A stretch of 64,000 nucleotides of DNA from Pullulanibacillus sp. KACC 23026 (GTDB taxonomy: Bacteria > Bacillota > Bacilli > Bacillales > Sporolactobacillaceae), in assembly GCF_029094525.1 (NCBI RefSeq), contig NZ_CP119107.1, positions 3,100,001 through 3,164,000 on the forward strand, written 5' to 3'. The notes beneath the pieces are model-generated. The model saw nothing but the letters and a program-made list of their open reading frames with translations. It made no database searches and was not told where the DNA came from. Both the position numbers and the translations under genes were made by a program. Positions 37,297 through 47,142 of the stretch are shown here, in pieces; position 1 is the first letter of the stretch, and every line of letters starts with the position of its first letter.

Positions 37297-38397
37297 CTAA
37301 TCATTTAGATATGTGTGGTAGCCATTACTTTCCAAGAGGGGAATGGCAAGATCGCGGTCGCGTTCGGTTTGAAACGAGAGGTGAAGGACACCTGAAATCG
37401 TTTCACGCAGCTCAATAATATTTAAGTTCATAAGGTTAAGTCCTGCTTCCCCAACAAGTGTTGCGACCCTTCCTAACTCGCCTGGATGGTCAGCTATATC
37501 CAGATAGAGGTCGTTTGAAGAAGGAATTGCACCTTTTTTCTTAACTGGAAACTGGTCACGAAAGGCTTTCGCCACTTCAAAAAAGCTTTTGATCCCTTGA
37601 TTATCCTCATTTAATAAATCCATCTTAACTTGATTCATGACTTCTTCCCATGATTCAAAAAGGGATAGTAAAACCTCTCGATTATTTAAGGTAATATCCT
37701 GCCAAAGAATGGGATCTGAGGAGGCAATCCGCGTGATATCACGAAATCCGCCCGCCGCAAAACTCGGAAGATCAAATCCATCTTCTGGCCTGTTCCTAAG
37801 ATGATGGACAAGTGCCGCTGCCACAATATGAGGAAAGTGGCTGATGACGCCCACCATTTCGTCATGCTTTTCTGGATCAACCACCAAAAGCTTGGCGCGC
37901 GTCGCACTGAGCCAGGCCTTTAACTGTTCAAGGCGTTCTGCAGGCACATGATCCAACGGTGTTAAAAAATAATAGGCGTTTTCAAACAGATCAGGTGTCG
38001 CCGCCTCCACACCACTTTTATGAGAACCTGCCATTGGATGGCCACCTATAAAAGCAACATGAGACAAACGCGCTTTGGCTCTTTCAGCAATTTGGGTTTT
38101 GGTGCTGCCCACATCTGTGATAATGACATTCGGTTTTAACGAAACATGACTCAAGCGATCGATTGCCTCCAAAATCGCCCCAACAGGTGAGGCAAGAATG
38201 ATGATATCCGCATCCTTGGCACCGTCCTCAATGGAGCTGCCCTTTTCATGAACTATCCCCAATTCCTTACCTTTTTCAACAGCTAGAGGATTGGCGTCAT
38301 AAGCGGTGACTCGGAATTGGTCAGATGAGTTTTGCATCGCTTTAATTAACGAGCCCCCGATCAGACCTAACCCGCAGATAAAAACATTAATGCTCAT
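37297..38397 (-). CDS. tyrA: prephenate dehydrogenase
   Basis: TyrA oxidises prephenate towards tyrosine with NAD. The product of 366 residues has the NAD-binding [16 protein letters not shown] near residue 6 (GxGxxG), [11 protein letters not shown] near 71, [16 protein letters not shown] near 121, and a C-terminal ACT domain (about 290-360) from [18 protein letters not shown], which usually gives feedback control by tyrosine. The ATG at 38397 lies inside the end of hisC (11-base overlap), with GAGGAATTT upstream. Two further in-frame starts upstream lack ribosome sites. Confidence 0.95.
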   Translation of the reverse strand: MSINVFICGLGLIGGSLIKAMQNSSDQFRVTAYDANPLAVEKGKELGIVHEKGSSIEDGAKDADIIILASPVGAILEAIDRLSHVSLKPNVIITDVGSTKTQIAERAKARLSHVAFIGGHPMAGSHKSGVEAATPDLFENAYYFLTPLDHVPAERLEQLKAWLSATRAKLLVVDPEKHDEMVGVISHFPHIVAAALVHHLRNRPEDGFDLPSFAAGGFRDITRIASSDPILWQDITLNNREVLLSLFESWEEVMNQVKMDLLNEDNQGIKSFFEVAKAFRDQFPVKKKGAIPSSNDLYLDIADHPGELGRVATLVGEAGLNLMNLNIIELRETISGVLHLSFQTERDRDLAIPLLESNGYHTYLND

Positions 38398-39469
38398 GAA
38401 CAAATTCCTCTAGCAAGTGTATAATGGCCGCGTTCTGCTCTTTTGTTCCAATCGTGATTCGAACGGAATTAGGGCAGCCTAAAGCTTCACCTGACCGGAC
38501 GATAAAGCCTCTTCTCAAAAGAAAATCGAATACTTCATCACCTGATGCTTTAAAATAGATAAGAATAAAATTCGATTCAGATGGATAGTACTTTAACCCT
38601 TCTTTTTCACAAAAAGCATAGTACTGAGCCAATCCTTCACGATTCTTTTCAACAGACTCTTGGATAAAGGCCTGATCCTTTAGCGCTTCAGTTGTAGCCG
38701 CCTGCGCGATTCGAGACACATTAAACGGCTCTCGAGTCGGTTCAATTTGAGCAATAAAATCCGCATCCCCAATGGCATAACCTACTCTTAAACTCGCTAA
38801 CCCGTAAGCTTTTGAAAAAGTACGCGTGACAACTAGATTAGGGAAACGTTCAATCAACGGAATGGTTTGCGGGTAGTCTGAAGCCGTTACATACTCATAG
38901 TAAGCCTCATCACTGACAACAATCACATCTTCAGGAACCCTCTCCAGAAAGGCAACGAACGTTTCTTCAGGAATATAAACTCCAGTTGGGTTATTAGGAT
39001 TACAAACCCAGACGAGTCGTGTTTGCTCATCAATTTGGGCAAGCATTCCTTCTAAATCCTGCTGTCCGTCGATAAGCGGGACTTGACGTACTTCAGCTCC
39101 ATCCACAATGGCATTGTGACGGTACTGCGGGAAGGTAGGCCATGGGTAAACCGTGTTTGTCCCTGCTTCCAATAAGGCACGGCTTAACAAATGAATCAAT
39201 TCATCTGTCCCATTTCCAAAAATAAGTTGATTTTCTGCTACACCTAGATGCTCACTCATAGCTTTTCGTAAATTCGTTGCATAGCCATCCGGATAGAGCT
39301 GGAGTTCATGAAGCACTGATTGGATTCCTTCAACCGCTAACGGTGAACAACCAAAAGGATTCTCATTGGAAGCTAGTTTCGTAATCTCCGAAAGGCCCAG
39401 CTCCCTTTTGACTTCATCCGTTTGTTTTCCGGGCTTATACGCTGTAAGTCCTTTTAATTGTTTTTTCAA
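38387..39469 (-). CDS. hisC: histidinol-phosphate aminotransferase
   Basis: HisC transfers an amino group to imidazole acetol phosphate in histidine synthesis and, in Bacillus, also works in tyrosine and phenylalanine synthesis. The product of 360 residues is a class II PLP enzyme with [13 protein letters not shown] near 31, [13 protein letters not shown] near 84, [12 protein letters not shown] near 153, and the PLP lysine in [17 protein letters not shown] near 213. The start is a TTG at 39469 with GAGGTG seven bases upstream, which fits the usual N-terminus; a longer start with ATG 16 codons upstream is possible. It leads hisC-tyrA-aroA. Confidence 0.93.
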   Translation of the reverse strand: MKKQLKGLTAYKPGKQTDEVKRELGLSEITKLASNENPFGCSPLAVEGIQSVLHELQLYPDGYATNLRKAMSEHLGVAENQLIFGNGTDELIHLLSRALLEAGTNTVYPWPTFPQYRHNAIVDGAEVRQVPLIDGQQDLEGMLAQIDEQTRLVWVCNPNNPTGVYIPEETFVAFLERVPEDVIVVSDEAYYEYVTASDYPQTIPLIERFPNLVVTRTFSKAYGLASLRVGYAIGDADFIAQIEPTREPFNVSRIAQAATTEALKDQAFIQESVEKNREGLAQYYAFCEKEGLKYYPSESNFILIYFKASGDEVFDFLLRRGFIVRSGEALGCPNSVRITIGTKEQNAAIIHLLEEFVHEH

Positions 39470-39527
39470 TGTAGTCACCTCAAAATCAGAGAGTGTGTTC
39501 ACTCCCCTATATCCCATTTATTTTTTT

Positions 39528-39533
39528 ATTATA
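39528..39533 (-). promoter_or_regulatory. probable -10 element for hisC-tyrA-aroA
   Basis: On the minus strand a perfect TATAAT lies about 60 bases upstream of the hisC start; a weak TTTAAA sits 17 bases before it. Confidence 0.45.
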
Positions 39534-39540
39534 CATCAAT

Positions 39541-39730
39541 GCTTTAACGCTTTAAATAGACAATTAAAAATTCCCTAGTTCATCTCGCTTCACCGCTAGT
39601 CTTTCGCGAAACGCTTGTCCATTTTAATGCGACCATCGCTTGTCAGACCAATTAGGCGTAACCACACAACTCGCTCTCTTCGGACGCGGTAAACCCGCCC
39701 TCATAAATCCTTATGTATCTCATAAAAGTC
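39541..39730. other. intergenic region between the trp and hisC units, no gene seen
   Basis: Mixed-composition sequence with no open frame, repeat or RNA that I can support. The trp terminator follows at its right-hand side in + coordinates. Confidence 0.5.
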
Positions 39731-39788
39731 AAAAGGGAAGCGGATCGCCCCATTGCCCTTAGCAACGGGTCTACCCCTCCCTTTTGAT
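39731..39788 (-). terminator. intrinsic terminator after trpA
   Basis: AAAAGGGA and TCCCTTTT enclose a structured loop on the minus strand and are followed by GACTTTT. It ends the trp operon about 30-80 bases after trpA. Confidence 0.7.
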
Positions 39789-39813
39789 TTTACCATTAAA
39801 GGTCATGAAAAAC

Positions 39814-40614
39814 TCAGAAAAACTTTTGTTTCAGTACTTGTTTTATTTCTTGGACCGATTCAGCACGGGTCGCTTCATCTTGCAGCGGTTCAACTCGAGA
39901 TTCGATTTCACGGACGATGGCACTTCCAACAATAAAGGCATCACAGTAGTTATTAAATTCTGCAACATGTTCTTTGGAAGAAATCCCAAAGCCAACCGCA
40001 ATGGGGCTGCGGGATGCCGCACGGACGCGTTCTAGAAAGTTAAAGACATCCTTGCGAAAAGTTTGGCGGACACCCGTTACCCCGAGAGACGACACGCAGT
40101 AAAGAAAACCGTCCGCTTCCGCTCCAATTTTAGCAAGGCGAGCATCTGAAGTGGTGGGGGCAACGAGTGAGATTAAGGCGAGTCCATGAGCCCGACATTT
40201 GGCACGCAAAGCGTCACTTTCTTCAAACGGCAGGTCTGGAACAAGAACACCATCGAGTTCATTTTCAACTGCAAGTTCGATGAAACGATCCTCTCCTAAT
40301 TGCATCAGTAAGTTGTAATAAGTGAAACAAATGACTGGAATCGTTAATCCCTTCTCACGCATAACAGGGACAAGTTCCATAGCCTTAAGAAGGGTCATGC
40401 CGCCATCAAGAGCTCGAATGGAAGCCCTTTGGATAACAGGTCCATCTGCCAGCGGATCCGAATAAGGAATGCCCAGTTCTAAGACGCGTGCGCCTATTTC
40501 CTGCAAGGCAAGTGCGAGTTCAACAGTCGTTTTCATATCCGGGTCTCCAGCTGTTATAAAGGGAATAAAATCAGGCGATTCACTTTTGGTAAAAGCATTA
40601 GCTAGTCGACTCAT
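39814..40614 (-). CDS. trpA: tryptophan synthase alpha subunit
   Basis: TrpA splits indole-3-glycerol phosphate and passes indole to TrpB. The product of 266 residues has [11 protein letters not shown] near 17, the catalytic Glu in [19 protein letters not shown] near 40 (key residues E, G, P, D, D), [12 protein letters not shown] near 125 (catalytic Asp) and [12 protein letters not shown] near 210. It overlaps the trpB stop by four bases and ends the operon. Confidence 0.97.
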   Translation of the reverse strand: MSRLANAFTKSESPDFIPFITAGDPDMKTTVELALALQEIGARVLELGIPYSDPLADGPVIQRASIRALDGGMTLLKAMELVPVMREKGLTIPVICFTYYNLLMQLGEDRFIELAVENELDGVLVPDLPFEESDALRAKCRAHGLALISLVAPTTSDARLAKIGAEADGFLYCVSSLGVTGVRQTFRKDVFNFLERVRAASRSPIAVGFGISSKEHVAEFNNYCDAFIVGSAIVREIESRVEPLQDEATRAESVQEIKQVLKQKFF

Positions 40615-41807
40615 GCTTGCCCCTCCGCTTCCATCCGTCGTTTAATTTGTTCGACGTCTTTATCACCGCGCCCTGACAAGTTCACGACAATGGCTTGATC
40701 TTTGCCCATTGTTTTTGCCTTTTTGAAAGCAAGAGCAAGAGCATGAGCGCTTTCAAGTGCCGGGATAATCCCTTCAAGACGCGAGAGCAGCTTTAAGGCA
40801 TCCATCGCTTCTTCATCCGTGATTGGTTCATAAACGGCACGACCTGAATCGGATAAATAAGCATGCTCAGGCCCGATACCTGGATAATCCAAACCAGCAG
40901 AAATCGAGTAAGGTTCAATTATTTGCCCATCCTCATCCTGAATCAAATAGGTTAAGGAACCATGAATGACACCTTTTCTTCCCTTAGACAGGGTTGCCGC
41001 ATGTTCGGAAGTCTCAACGCCTAAACCTGCTCCTTCAGCTCCAAACAGCTTCACATCATCTTCCAAGAAAGGATAGAACATGCCGATCGCATTGCTTCCG
41101 CCTCCTACACAGGCTACGACTGCATCTGGCAGCTTCCCTTTTAGTTCAAGAAATTGTGCCCTTGTTTCATCGCCAATAACGCGTTGGAAATCGCGAACCA
41201 TCATTGGATAAGGATGGGGGCCGACAACTGAACCGATTAAATAAAAAGTGTCTTCCACGTGCTCAACCCAATAGCGAAGCGCTTCGTTAGTGGCATCCTT
41301 GAGCGTATGGGAGCCGCTTGTAGCGGGCACAACTTCAGCCCCTAACAATTCCATTCGAAAGACATTAAGCTTTTGTCTTTCAATGTCTTTTGCCCCCATG
41401 AACACTTTGCATTCAAGTCCAAGATAAGCGGCAATGGTCGCGGAGGCAACACCATGCTGGCCGGCACCTGTTTCAGCCACAATTTTTTGCTTGCCCATTC
41501 GTTTGGCCAAGAGACCTTGCCCGATAGCGTTATTAATTTTATGAGCACCCGTATGGTTCAAATCTTCTCTTTTCAAATAAATTTCGGCGCCGCCAATGTG
41601 TTCAGTGAGGCGCGGAGCAAACGTGAGCGGTGTTGGACGTCCTGAATAGTCTTTTAATGTCCGGCGATAAGCTTCAATAAAAGCATCATCCTGCATCGCC
41701 TCTTTTAAGGCCGCCTCTAGCTCTTGTACAGCGAACATTAAGGTTTCAGGCACAAATTGACCGCCGAATTCCCCAAAACGCCCTCGTTCATCTGGATAAA
41801 CTGTCAT
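40611..41807 (-). CDS. trpB: tryptophan synthase beta subunit
   Basis: TrpB joins indole and serine with PLP. The product of 398 residues starts like all TrpB ([14 protein letters not shown]), has the PLP lysine in [16 protein letters not shown] near 81-96, [11 protein letters not shown] near 108 and [10 protein letters not shown] near 230 for phosphate binding. It overlaps trpF and trpA by four bases each, so translation is probably coupled. Confidence 0.98.
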   Translation of the reverse strand: MTVYPDERGRFGEFGGQFVPETLMFAVQELEAALKEAMQDDAFIEAYRRTLKDYSGRPTPLTFAPRLTEHIGGAEIYLKREDLNHTGAHKINNAIGQGLLAKRMGKQKIVAETGAGQHGVASATIAAYLGLECKVFMGAKDIERQKLNVFRMELLGAEVVPATSGSHTLKDATNEALRYWVEHVEDTFYLIGSVVGPHPYPMMVRDFQRVIGDETRAQFLELKGKLPDAVVACVGGGSNAIGMFYPFLEDDVKLFGAEGAGLGVETSEHAATLSKGRKGVIHGSLTYLIQDEDGQIIEPYSISAGLDYPGIGPEHAYLSDSGRAVYEPITDEEAMDALKLLSRLEGIIPALESAHALALAFKKAKTMGKDQAIVVNLSGRGDKDVEQIKRRMEAEGQA

Positions 41808-42445
41808 GTTGACACAACCTTTCTCTCTAATGCTTCGATTCGTGATCGTGATTTTTTCTCGGACGCTTCAATGCCAGAGGCCAAATCTATGCCATCTGGT
41901 TTATACTCTAAAAGGGCTGCCACATTTTCAGGCGTCACACCACCGGCAATCATGCAAGGCATGCCAAGCTGATGCGCCACCTCTAGATAATCAGGGACAT
42001 AAGACCAATCGAACGCTTGCCCTGTTCCTCCTAAAGCGCCTGCCACCTTAGAATCCACAAGAAAGGCGTCTACGCATCCCGCGTAATCTTTCATCTTTTC
42101 CAAAGCACCCTCTTCGTGATGGATCACTTTCCACACCTCGCCATTGTACAGGCCGCGCAATTCTTTTATAAAGCAAGGGGTTTCTGTGCCGTGAAGCTGT
42201 ATCACATCGAGGTGGATCGCCCTAAGGTGCTCGTTCAACTCTTCTAAACTAGGATTGACAAAAACACCGACCATTTTCTGATTGGTTGAGGAGGCTTGCG
42301 CAAGCCATTCCCCTACCCGCTCAGGGCTTACATATCGCTTGCTAGTTGGGACAAAAATAAATCCAAGATGGGTCGCTCGGCTTTGGCTTACAAGCTTATA
42401 ATCCTCATAAGACCGATTTCCACAGTACTTTAAGTAAAGCGTCAT
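41804..42445 (-). CDS. trpF: phosphoribosylanthranilate isomerase
   Basis: TrpF carries out the Amadori rearrangement of PRA. The product of 213 residues is a TIM barrel starting [13 protein letters not shown] (the catalytic Cys of KICG is kept), [12 protein letters not shown] near 28, VQLHGTE near 80 and GGVTPENV near 167. It is somewhat divergent in the N-terminal strand (YCGNRS instead of the usual ICGL) but otherwise complete. It overlaps trpC and trpB by four bases each. Confidence 0.94.
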   Translation of the reverse strand: MTLYLKYCGNRSYEDYKLVSQSRATHLGFIFVPTSKRYVSPERVGEWLAQASSTNQKMVGVFVNPSLEELNEHLRAIHLDVIQLHGTETPCFIKELRGLYNGEVWKVIHHEEGALEKMKDYAGCVDAFLVDSKVAGALGGTGQAFDWSYVPDYLEVAHQLGMPCMIAGGVTPENVAALLEYKPDGIDLASGIEASEKKSRSRIEALERKVVST

Positions 42446-43209
42446 GAGACCGTAACTTCTCCAAAGAGCTGCTCAATCCCGAGTTCTGGCGTTTCTGCAC
42501 GCATGAGAGCTTCCCCGACTAAAGCTCCGTTTACGTGTTTACTGATTAGAAATTGAACATCATCCGGCGTTAAGACACCTGATTCACTGATGACTAGTGA
42601 AGAATCAGGCACCATCGGTAAAACCCGTTCTGTCACCTTCAAGCTCGTTTCAAAGGTTTTGAGATTGCGATTATTAATCCCTATTATTTTTGGCGAAAAG
42701 ACAGTTAAGACGGATTCAAGCTCCTCTTCGTTATGCACTTCAACTAAAGAATCCATGCCTCTTTCCACCGCTTCTTGATAAAATTCATGAAGCTGGTTAG
42801 GCTCAAGGGCGGCAGCAATTAATAAAATCGCGTCTGCCCCAATCCGATCACTCTCTTCAATCTGTCTTTGATCAATAATAAAATCTTTTCGCAGGACAGG
42901 TCGTTTAACCGTTTTTTTGACACGGATTAAATTCTCATGTGACCCTTGGAAATAAGAACGATCGGTTAACACCGAAATGGCATCCGCCCCGCCTCGTTCA
43001 TAGTGTCCCCCTACCTCTTCAGGGTCTAACGTTTCTTTAAAAACCCCTTTAGATGGAGATGCCTTTTTCACTTCCGCGATCAATCCCAGTTGGCGACGCG
43101 GCCGTGAAAGAGCTTCATAGAAGGAGACCCGCGTTAATCCTTCCACCCGCTCAGGCATTTGAAAATTTGCCAGCTCTTCTATTTTGGTTAACAAAATTTT
43201 TTCAAGCAT
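42442..43209 (-). CDS. trpC: indole-3-glycerol phosphate synthase
   Basis: TrpC closes the indole ring. The product of 255 residues has LIAEVKKASPSKGVF near 42 (catalytic Lys), DAISVLTDRSYFQGS near 76, PVLRKDFIIDQRQI near 103, GINNRNLKTFE near 173 and SESGVLTPDDV near 203. Length is normal. It follows trpD by 21 bases and overlaps trpF by four. Confidence 0.97.
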   Translation of the reverse strand: MLEKILLTKIEELANFQMPERVEGLTRVSFYEALSRPRRQLGLIAEVKKASPSKGVFKETLDPEEVGGHYERGGADAISVLTDRSYFQGSHENLIRVKKTVKRPVLRKDFIIDQRQIEESDRIGADAILLIAAALEPNQLHEFYQEAVERGMDSLVEVHNEEELESVLTVFSPKIIGINNRNLKTFETSLKVTERVLPMVPDSSLVISESGVLTPDDVQFLISKHVNGALVGEALMRAETPELGIEQLFGEVTVS

Positions 43210-43230
43210 GAATCGGACCTCCTTAAAATC

Positions 43231-44262
43231 TTAAAAACCATTTATTTTTATTGACTGCAGAGATTCTTGGCACAAGCTTTTATAATACTCAGCGGTAACC
43301 TTCGATAAAATGGCTTGTTTCGCCTCTTGGATACCATCAGTGATGGATGCCGATCTGCCCGCCGCATATAAAGCAGCTCCAGCATTTAAATAGACGATGT
43401 TCATCGCTGACGAATTAGCCGTCCCATCAAAAATTTGTTGGATGAGACAGGCGCTTTCTTCAACGCTTGAAACTTGGATATCTGAAAGGCTTCCCCTCTC
43501 CAATCCGACTTCTTCTGGTGTCAGCGTTCTCTCTTCAATCGATTGGCGATCAACGATTAAATACTGAGACGGCCCGGTTATCGAAAATTCATCAAGGCCC
43601 CCTTCTCCCGTAACGAGGATGGTGCGCGTGACGCCTAATTCTCTCAGGGCACTTGCCATTTTACGCGCCTGATTAAAATCATAGACGCCAATCAGTTGCC
43701 GCTTCGTATTAGCTGGGTTCGCAAGCGGCCCGAGCAAATTAAAGACAGTTCGAAAGCCAAGTTCCTTTCTTGGTCCAACCGCATGCTTCATGGATGCATG
43801 ATAGAGCGGAGCAAATAAGAAACATAGATTAGTAGATTGTAAAGCATGAAGCGCTTCTTCCGGGCTATTCTGGACAGGCAAACCAAGCGCCTCCAAGACA
43901 TCGGCACTACCGCTTTTTGAAGACATGGCCCGATTGCCGTGTTTCGCGACCTTGACGCCGATCGACGCGAGAAGGATCGCCACCGTTGTTGATATATTAA
44001 ACGTACTTGAACCGTCACCACCTGTTCCACAAGTATCCAAGGCATCTTCTGAATGCTCTAAAGTGGTCACATGGCTTCTCATGGATTCAACAAAGCCCGT
44101 CAGTTCCTCAACAGTTTCTCCCCGGAAACGCAGGACAGATAGAAAACTCGATATTTGGCTTGGTGTTGCCTTGCCCGTCATGATCGTATCCATCATTGAT
44201 CGGGCTTCACTCCGAGAAAGGGTTTTCCCTTCAATTAGTTCAGACAATAAGGACTTAAACAT
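43231..44262 (-). CDS. trpD: anthranilate phosphoribosyltransferase
   Basis: TrpD adds phosphoribosyl to anthranilate. The product of 343 residues has DTCGTGGDGSSTFNIST near 75-91 for PRPP binding, KHGNRAMSSKSGSADVLEALG near 106 (key residues H, G, N, S, G, D), and FNLLGPLANP near 165. The ATG at 44262 is chosen for GGAGG seven or eight bases upstream; it lies just inside the end of trpE, so the two are coupled. Confidence 0.96.
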   Translation of the reverse strand: MFKSLLSELIEGKTLSRSEARSMMDTIMTGKATPSQISSFLSVLRFRGETVEELTGFVESMRSHVTTLEHSEDALDTCGTGGDGSSTFNISTTVAILLASIGVKVAKHGNRAMSSKSGSADVLEALGLPVQNSPEEALHALQSTNLCFLFAPLYHASMKHAVGPRKELGFRTVFNLLGPLANPANTKRQLIGVYDFNQARKMASALRELGVTRTILVTGEGGLDEFSITGPSQYLIVDRQSIEERTLTPEEVGLERGSLSDIQVSSVEESACLIQQIFDGTANSSAMNIVYLNAGAALYAAGRSASITDGIQEAKQAILSKVTAEYYKSLCQESLQSIKINGF

Positions 44263-45772
44263 GGTTTTCAACCTCCTTTTTCTCAAAGAGCCGTTCTGCT
44301 AAATAAAGAGCTTGAAACAAGGCACGTGCTTTATTCCGCGTTTCGTCCCACTCATTTTCCGGAATGGAATCCGCTACAATCCCTGCTCCTGCTTGCACAT
44401 ACGCCTGACCTTTGTGGCAGACAAAGGTTCGAATGGTGATGCAAGTATCCATCGTCCCATCATAACCAATGTAGCCAACCGCCCCGCCATAAAAGCCTCT
44501 TGCAACTGGCTCAAGCTCTGCAATGATTTCCATCGCTCTAATTTTTGGCGCTCCTGACAACGTTCCAGCGGGGAAAGCTGATGTTAGAGCATCGATTGGC
44601 TCTGCGTCTTTTTTTAACGTTCCTCTTACTTTCGAGACGAGATGGATGACTTGGGCAAAAGGAATAGCCTTCATAAGAACCGGAACGTGAACGGAGCCAT
44701 ATTCCGCCACCCGACCAACATCGTTTCGAGCAAGGTCAACGAGCATCATATGTTCTGCCCGTTCTTTCTCATCTGCCAAAAGCTCCTCCATTAAAGCTTG
44801 ATCTTCTTCAGCACAACTTCCCCGTTTTCGTGTTCCGGCAATTGGATGTATTTCAACTTCTTGGTTCTCAATATTCACCAATCGTTCAGGTGAAGAGCCG
44901 ACAAGTTCAAATTCTCCTAATTTCATGTAAAAAAGATAAGGCGATGGATTCATAATTCGTAAAGCCCGGTAGAGCTGCCATGGGGTCACCTTCAATGGGA
45001 TATGGTAGCGATTGGATAATACCGCTTGAAAAATATCGCCCGCCTTAATGTAATCTTTTATTTTCTCTACAGCGGCAACATAGGCTGCTTTGGACATGGA
45101 AGACTTCGCCTGATTGAAATCGGCCACTTTCTCTATTAATGCAGGCCGAGCAAGTTCAACGGTCCCATTTACTTGAAAAAAGAGATTGGCAAGCCGAGTC
45201 TGCTCCTCCAGTAAGCCATCGATTTTTTTCTGCAAGTCATCCGCACATTCTCCTTCTTGATGTCTTGCAAACGATATAAAGGTCATCGTCTGTTCATAAT
45301 GATCAAACGCAATGATGGTTTCACAGAAAACAAAAGCGTACGGAGGTGTACCGAGATCATTGTCTTGATGTGGCGGAATGTGATCAAAATCAGAAACCGC
45401 ATCATAAGCAATGGCTCCAACTGCTCCTCCAGGAAACCCATGACTTGTAGGAGCGGGTGCCGGACGCAAGTGTTTATTTACCTTCGCTAGCAATTCCTTT
45501 AAAGAATCAGCCTTTAGTTGGACATTTGATTGGTCTTCAGTAAAAATAAAACTTTCCTGTTCTTTAAATAATTTGGCGAAGGCTTGAATGCCAATAAAAG
45601 AATGGCGTGACCAGGAATGACTCGGTTCACGGCTTTCAAGCAAAAAAACGAGCTCGTTGCCTAATTTCTCAGCTATATCAATAGGGGTTAAGCGATCTGA
45701 AAAAAACGTTTGACTGACCGGGAAGGTTTTGAAGCCTTTCTCAATAGCTTCACTTGGGGTTAATAGTGTCAT
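44255..45772 (-). CDS. trpE: anthranilate synthase component I
   Basis: TrpE makes anthranilate from chorismate together with a glutamine amidotransferase, whose gene (trpG/pabA) is not in this window and in Bacillus lies with the folate genes. The product of 505 residues has the feedback-site motif LLESREPSHSWSRHSFIG near 43 (key residues L, E, S, R, S), the catalytic core with YIKAGDIFQAVLSNR near 240, PSPYLFYM near 274, HPIAGTRKRG near 309, HMMLVDLARNDVGRVAEYGSV near 341 (key residues D, L, R, N, D) and GTLSGAPKIRAMEII near 405. GGAGG precedes the ATG. Expression is set by the TRAP-type leader upstream. Confidence 0.97.
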   Translation of the reverse strand: MTLLTPSEAIEKGFKTFPVSQTFFSDRLTPIDIAEKLGNELVFLLESREPSHSWSRHSFIGIQAFAKLFKEQESFIFTEDQSNVQLKADSLKELLAKVNKHLRPAPAPTSHGFPGGAVGAIAYDAVSDFDHIPPHQDNDLGTPPYAFVFCETIIAFDHYEQTMTFISFARHQEGECADDLQKKIDGLLEEQTRLANLFFQVNGTVELARPALIEKVADFNQAKSSMSKAAYVAAVEKIKDYIKAGDIFQAVLSNRYHIPLKVTPWQLYRALRIMNPSPYLFYMKLGEFELVGSSPERLVNIENQEVEIHPIAGTRKRGSCAEEDQALMEELLADEKERAEHMMLVDLARNDVGRVAEYGSVHVPVLMKAIPFAQVIHLVSKVRGTLKKDAEPIDALTSAFPAGTLSGAPKIRAMEIIAELEPVARGFYGGAVGYIGYDGTMDTCITIRTFVCHKGQAYVQAGAGIVADSIPENEWDETRNKARALFQALYLAERLFEKKEVENHV

Positions 45773-45851
45773 CGTCTCATTCCTCCTGTTGGATCATTGG
45801 ATCAATCTGGAGCAATGAGTGATTATGAGGAACATAGAGGCCTATAAATTA

Positions 45852-45882
45852 GAAAAACCCATAGGCTAATCAGCCTATGGGT
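45852..45882 (-). terminator. trp operon attenuator (intrinsic terminator in the leader)
   Basis: On the minus strand CCCATAGGCT and AGCCTATGGG form a 10-bp perfect stem around four bases, followed by TTTTTC. It stands about 80 bases before trpE and 17 bases after the TRAP triplets, the classic place for a TRAP-controlled attenuator. Confidence 0.9.
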
Positions 45883-45898
45883 GGATTTATAATATCCC

Positions 45899-45946
45899 CT
45901 CAGCTCGCCTCAGCTTCACTCACTCTCAACTCTTCTCAAAAGACTC
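45899..45946 (-). promoter_or_regulatory. TRAP binding site in the trpE leader
   Basis: On the minus strand, triplets GAG, GAG, GAG, GAG, AAG, GAG, GAG, GAG lie between 45937 and 45899 with gaps of 2, 2, 3, 2, 2, 2 and 2 bases, and a further GAG lies at 45944-45946 after six bases. TRAP, an 11-mer ring, binds (G/U)AG repeats spaced by two or three bases (known). When bound it would prevent an antiterminator and allow the terminator at 45852-45882 to form. The regulator gene mtrB is in this window. Confidence 0.88.
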
Positions 45947-45965
45947 ATTTCAAAATAGTGGGTCT

Positions 45966-45983
45966 ATGAACGCTCTCGTTCAT
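45966..45983 (-). promoter_or_regulatory. 5' stem-loop of the trp leader
   Basis: On the minus strand ATGAACG-AGAG-CGTTCAT is a perfect 7-bp hairpin between the promoter and the TRAP triplets. In B. subtilis a 5' stem-loop in the trp leader helps TRAP bind; this one has the same relative place. Confidence 0.6.
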
Positions 45984-46029
45984 TTCTAACCCAGTTTCAA
46001 TTAACAAATAAATGCGACTCTCTTTACTT

Positions 46030-46058
46030 ATCTTATCGAATGATAGCGTGTGTGTCAA
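46030..46058 (-). promoter_or_regulatory. sigma-A promoter of the trp operon
   Basis: On the minus strand TTGACA (46053-46058) is followed after exactly 17 bases by TAAGAT (46030-46035). It lies directly after the aroB stop codon, giving a leader of about 250 bases before trpE. Confidence 0.85.
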
Positions 46059-46065
46059 AGAGAAG

Positions 46066-47142
46066 TTATGAGCTTTTCATAAATTTCGACAATTGTTCTA
46101 AAATATCAGCTTCCGGAATCTCAACAAGCGCCGGCTTACCGATCTCTTCTAAAAGCACGAACCTCACCTGATTACCCAGCCGCTTCTTATCCCGTTTCAT
46201 TGCTTCAAAAATGACCGGTACTTCTAGATCAGCTGGCACACGAACTGGCAAATCAAGGGCATTCAGCCACTCCCGCAGCGTTTCTGTCGGCAGCTGATTT
46301 CCATACCAAGCTTCACTTAACTGCAGGGCAAAGAGAAGTCCAATTGCCACACCTTCCCCGTGTGTTAACACCCCGTAGCCCGAAACCTTTTCCAAAGCAT
46401 GTCCAAGCGTATGTCCAAGATTCAAAAAGGCACGCTGCCCCTGTTCTAACTCATCAGCGTCCACGACAGCGGCTTTGACCCGAATACCGCGCCCAATAAA
46501 CGGCGTTACAGCGGAGACGCTCAGATGCGACTTATCAGGGATCGCTGCTCTTAGTTCTTCAAAAAATGCCGAGGACTCCAAAAGACTATGCTTAATTAAT
46601 TCGCTAAAACCCGACCGCCACTCGCGAGGAGGCAAAGACTCAAGGAAAGTTGTATTGTAAATAACCGCATCAGGGTGATAAAATGCCCCAATTAAATTCT
46701 TACCTTTCGCGTGATTAATTCCGACCTTCCCACCGACACTGCTGTCATGGGCAAGAAGGGTTGTTGGGAGCTGAATCCAGCTGACACCGCGCAAATACGT
46801 TGCTGCGACAAAGCCGGCCAAATCACCGACTACTCCGCCTCCTAATGCAAGAATACAAGCCTTGCGATCAAGGTTTAGCTCAAGCAGTTGGTCAAGCAGT
46901 TTTGAGTAAACAGCAAACGATTTGGAAGGCTCCCCTGATGGAACGACCGCATGATGGACAGGACCATAAGAGGAAAAAGCTTCTGTAACTTGATCTAAAT
47001 ATAAAGGAGCGACCGCATCATCAGTAATAATAAAATAAGAGCTGTATGTTTTTAATGCCATGTCCTGAAGCTGATTCAGAAGGTTTTCACCTAAGTAAAT
47101 GGGATATGTTTTACTAGCCGCCCGAATCCACAGTGTTTCCAT
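46066..47142 (-). CDS. aroB: 3-dehydroquinate synthase
   Basis: AroB is the second enzyme of the shikimate pathway and uses NAD and a metal. The product of 358 residues has PSGEPSKSFAVYSKLLDQLL near 67, LALGGGVVGDLAGFVAATYLRGV near 98 (key residues G, G, G, D, G, F), PTTLLAHDSSVGGKVGINH near 125, the metal-binding FLNLGHTLGHALE near 240 and THGEGVAIG near 260. It starts at the aroC stop, and ends just before the trp promoter. No aroH follows, unlike in B. subtilis. Confidence 0.97.
   Translation of the reverse strand: METLWIRAASKTYPIYLGENLLNQLQDMALKTYSSYFIITDDAVAPLYLDQVTEAFSSYGPVHHAVVPSGEPSKSFAVYSKLLDQLLELNLDRKACILALGGGVVGDLAGFVAATYLRGVSWIQLPTTLLAHDSSVGGKVGINHAKGKNLIGAFYHPDAVIYNTTFLESLPPREWRSGFSELIKHSLLESSAFFEELRAAIPDKSHLSVSAVTPFIGRGIRVKAAVVDADELEQGQRAFLNLGHTLGHALEKVSGYGVLTHGEGVAIGLLFALQLSEAWYGNQLPTETLREWLNALDLPVRVPADLEVPVIFEAMKRDKKRLGNQVRFVLLEEIGKPALVEIPEADILEQLSKFMKSS

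Noticed and set aside
45966-45983. The trp leader hairpin as a stray copy of the array core
   Set aside because: Only ATGAACG/CGTTCAT is shared; the GGC/GCC ends and loop differ, and its place fits a trp 5' stem-loop.
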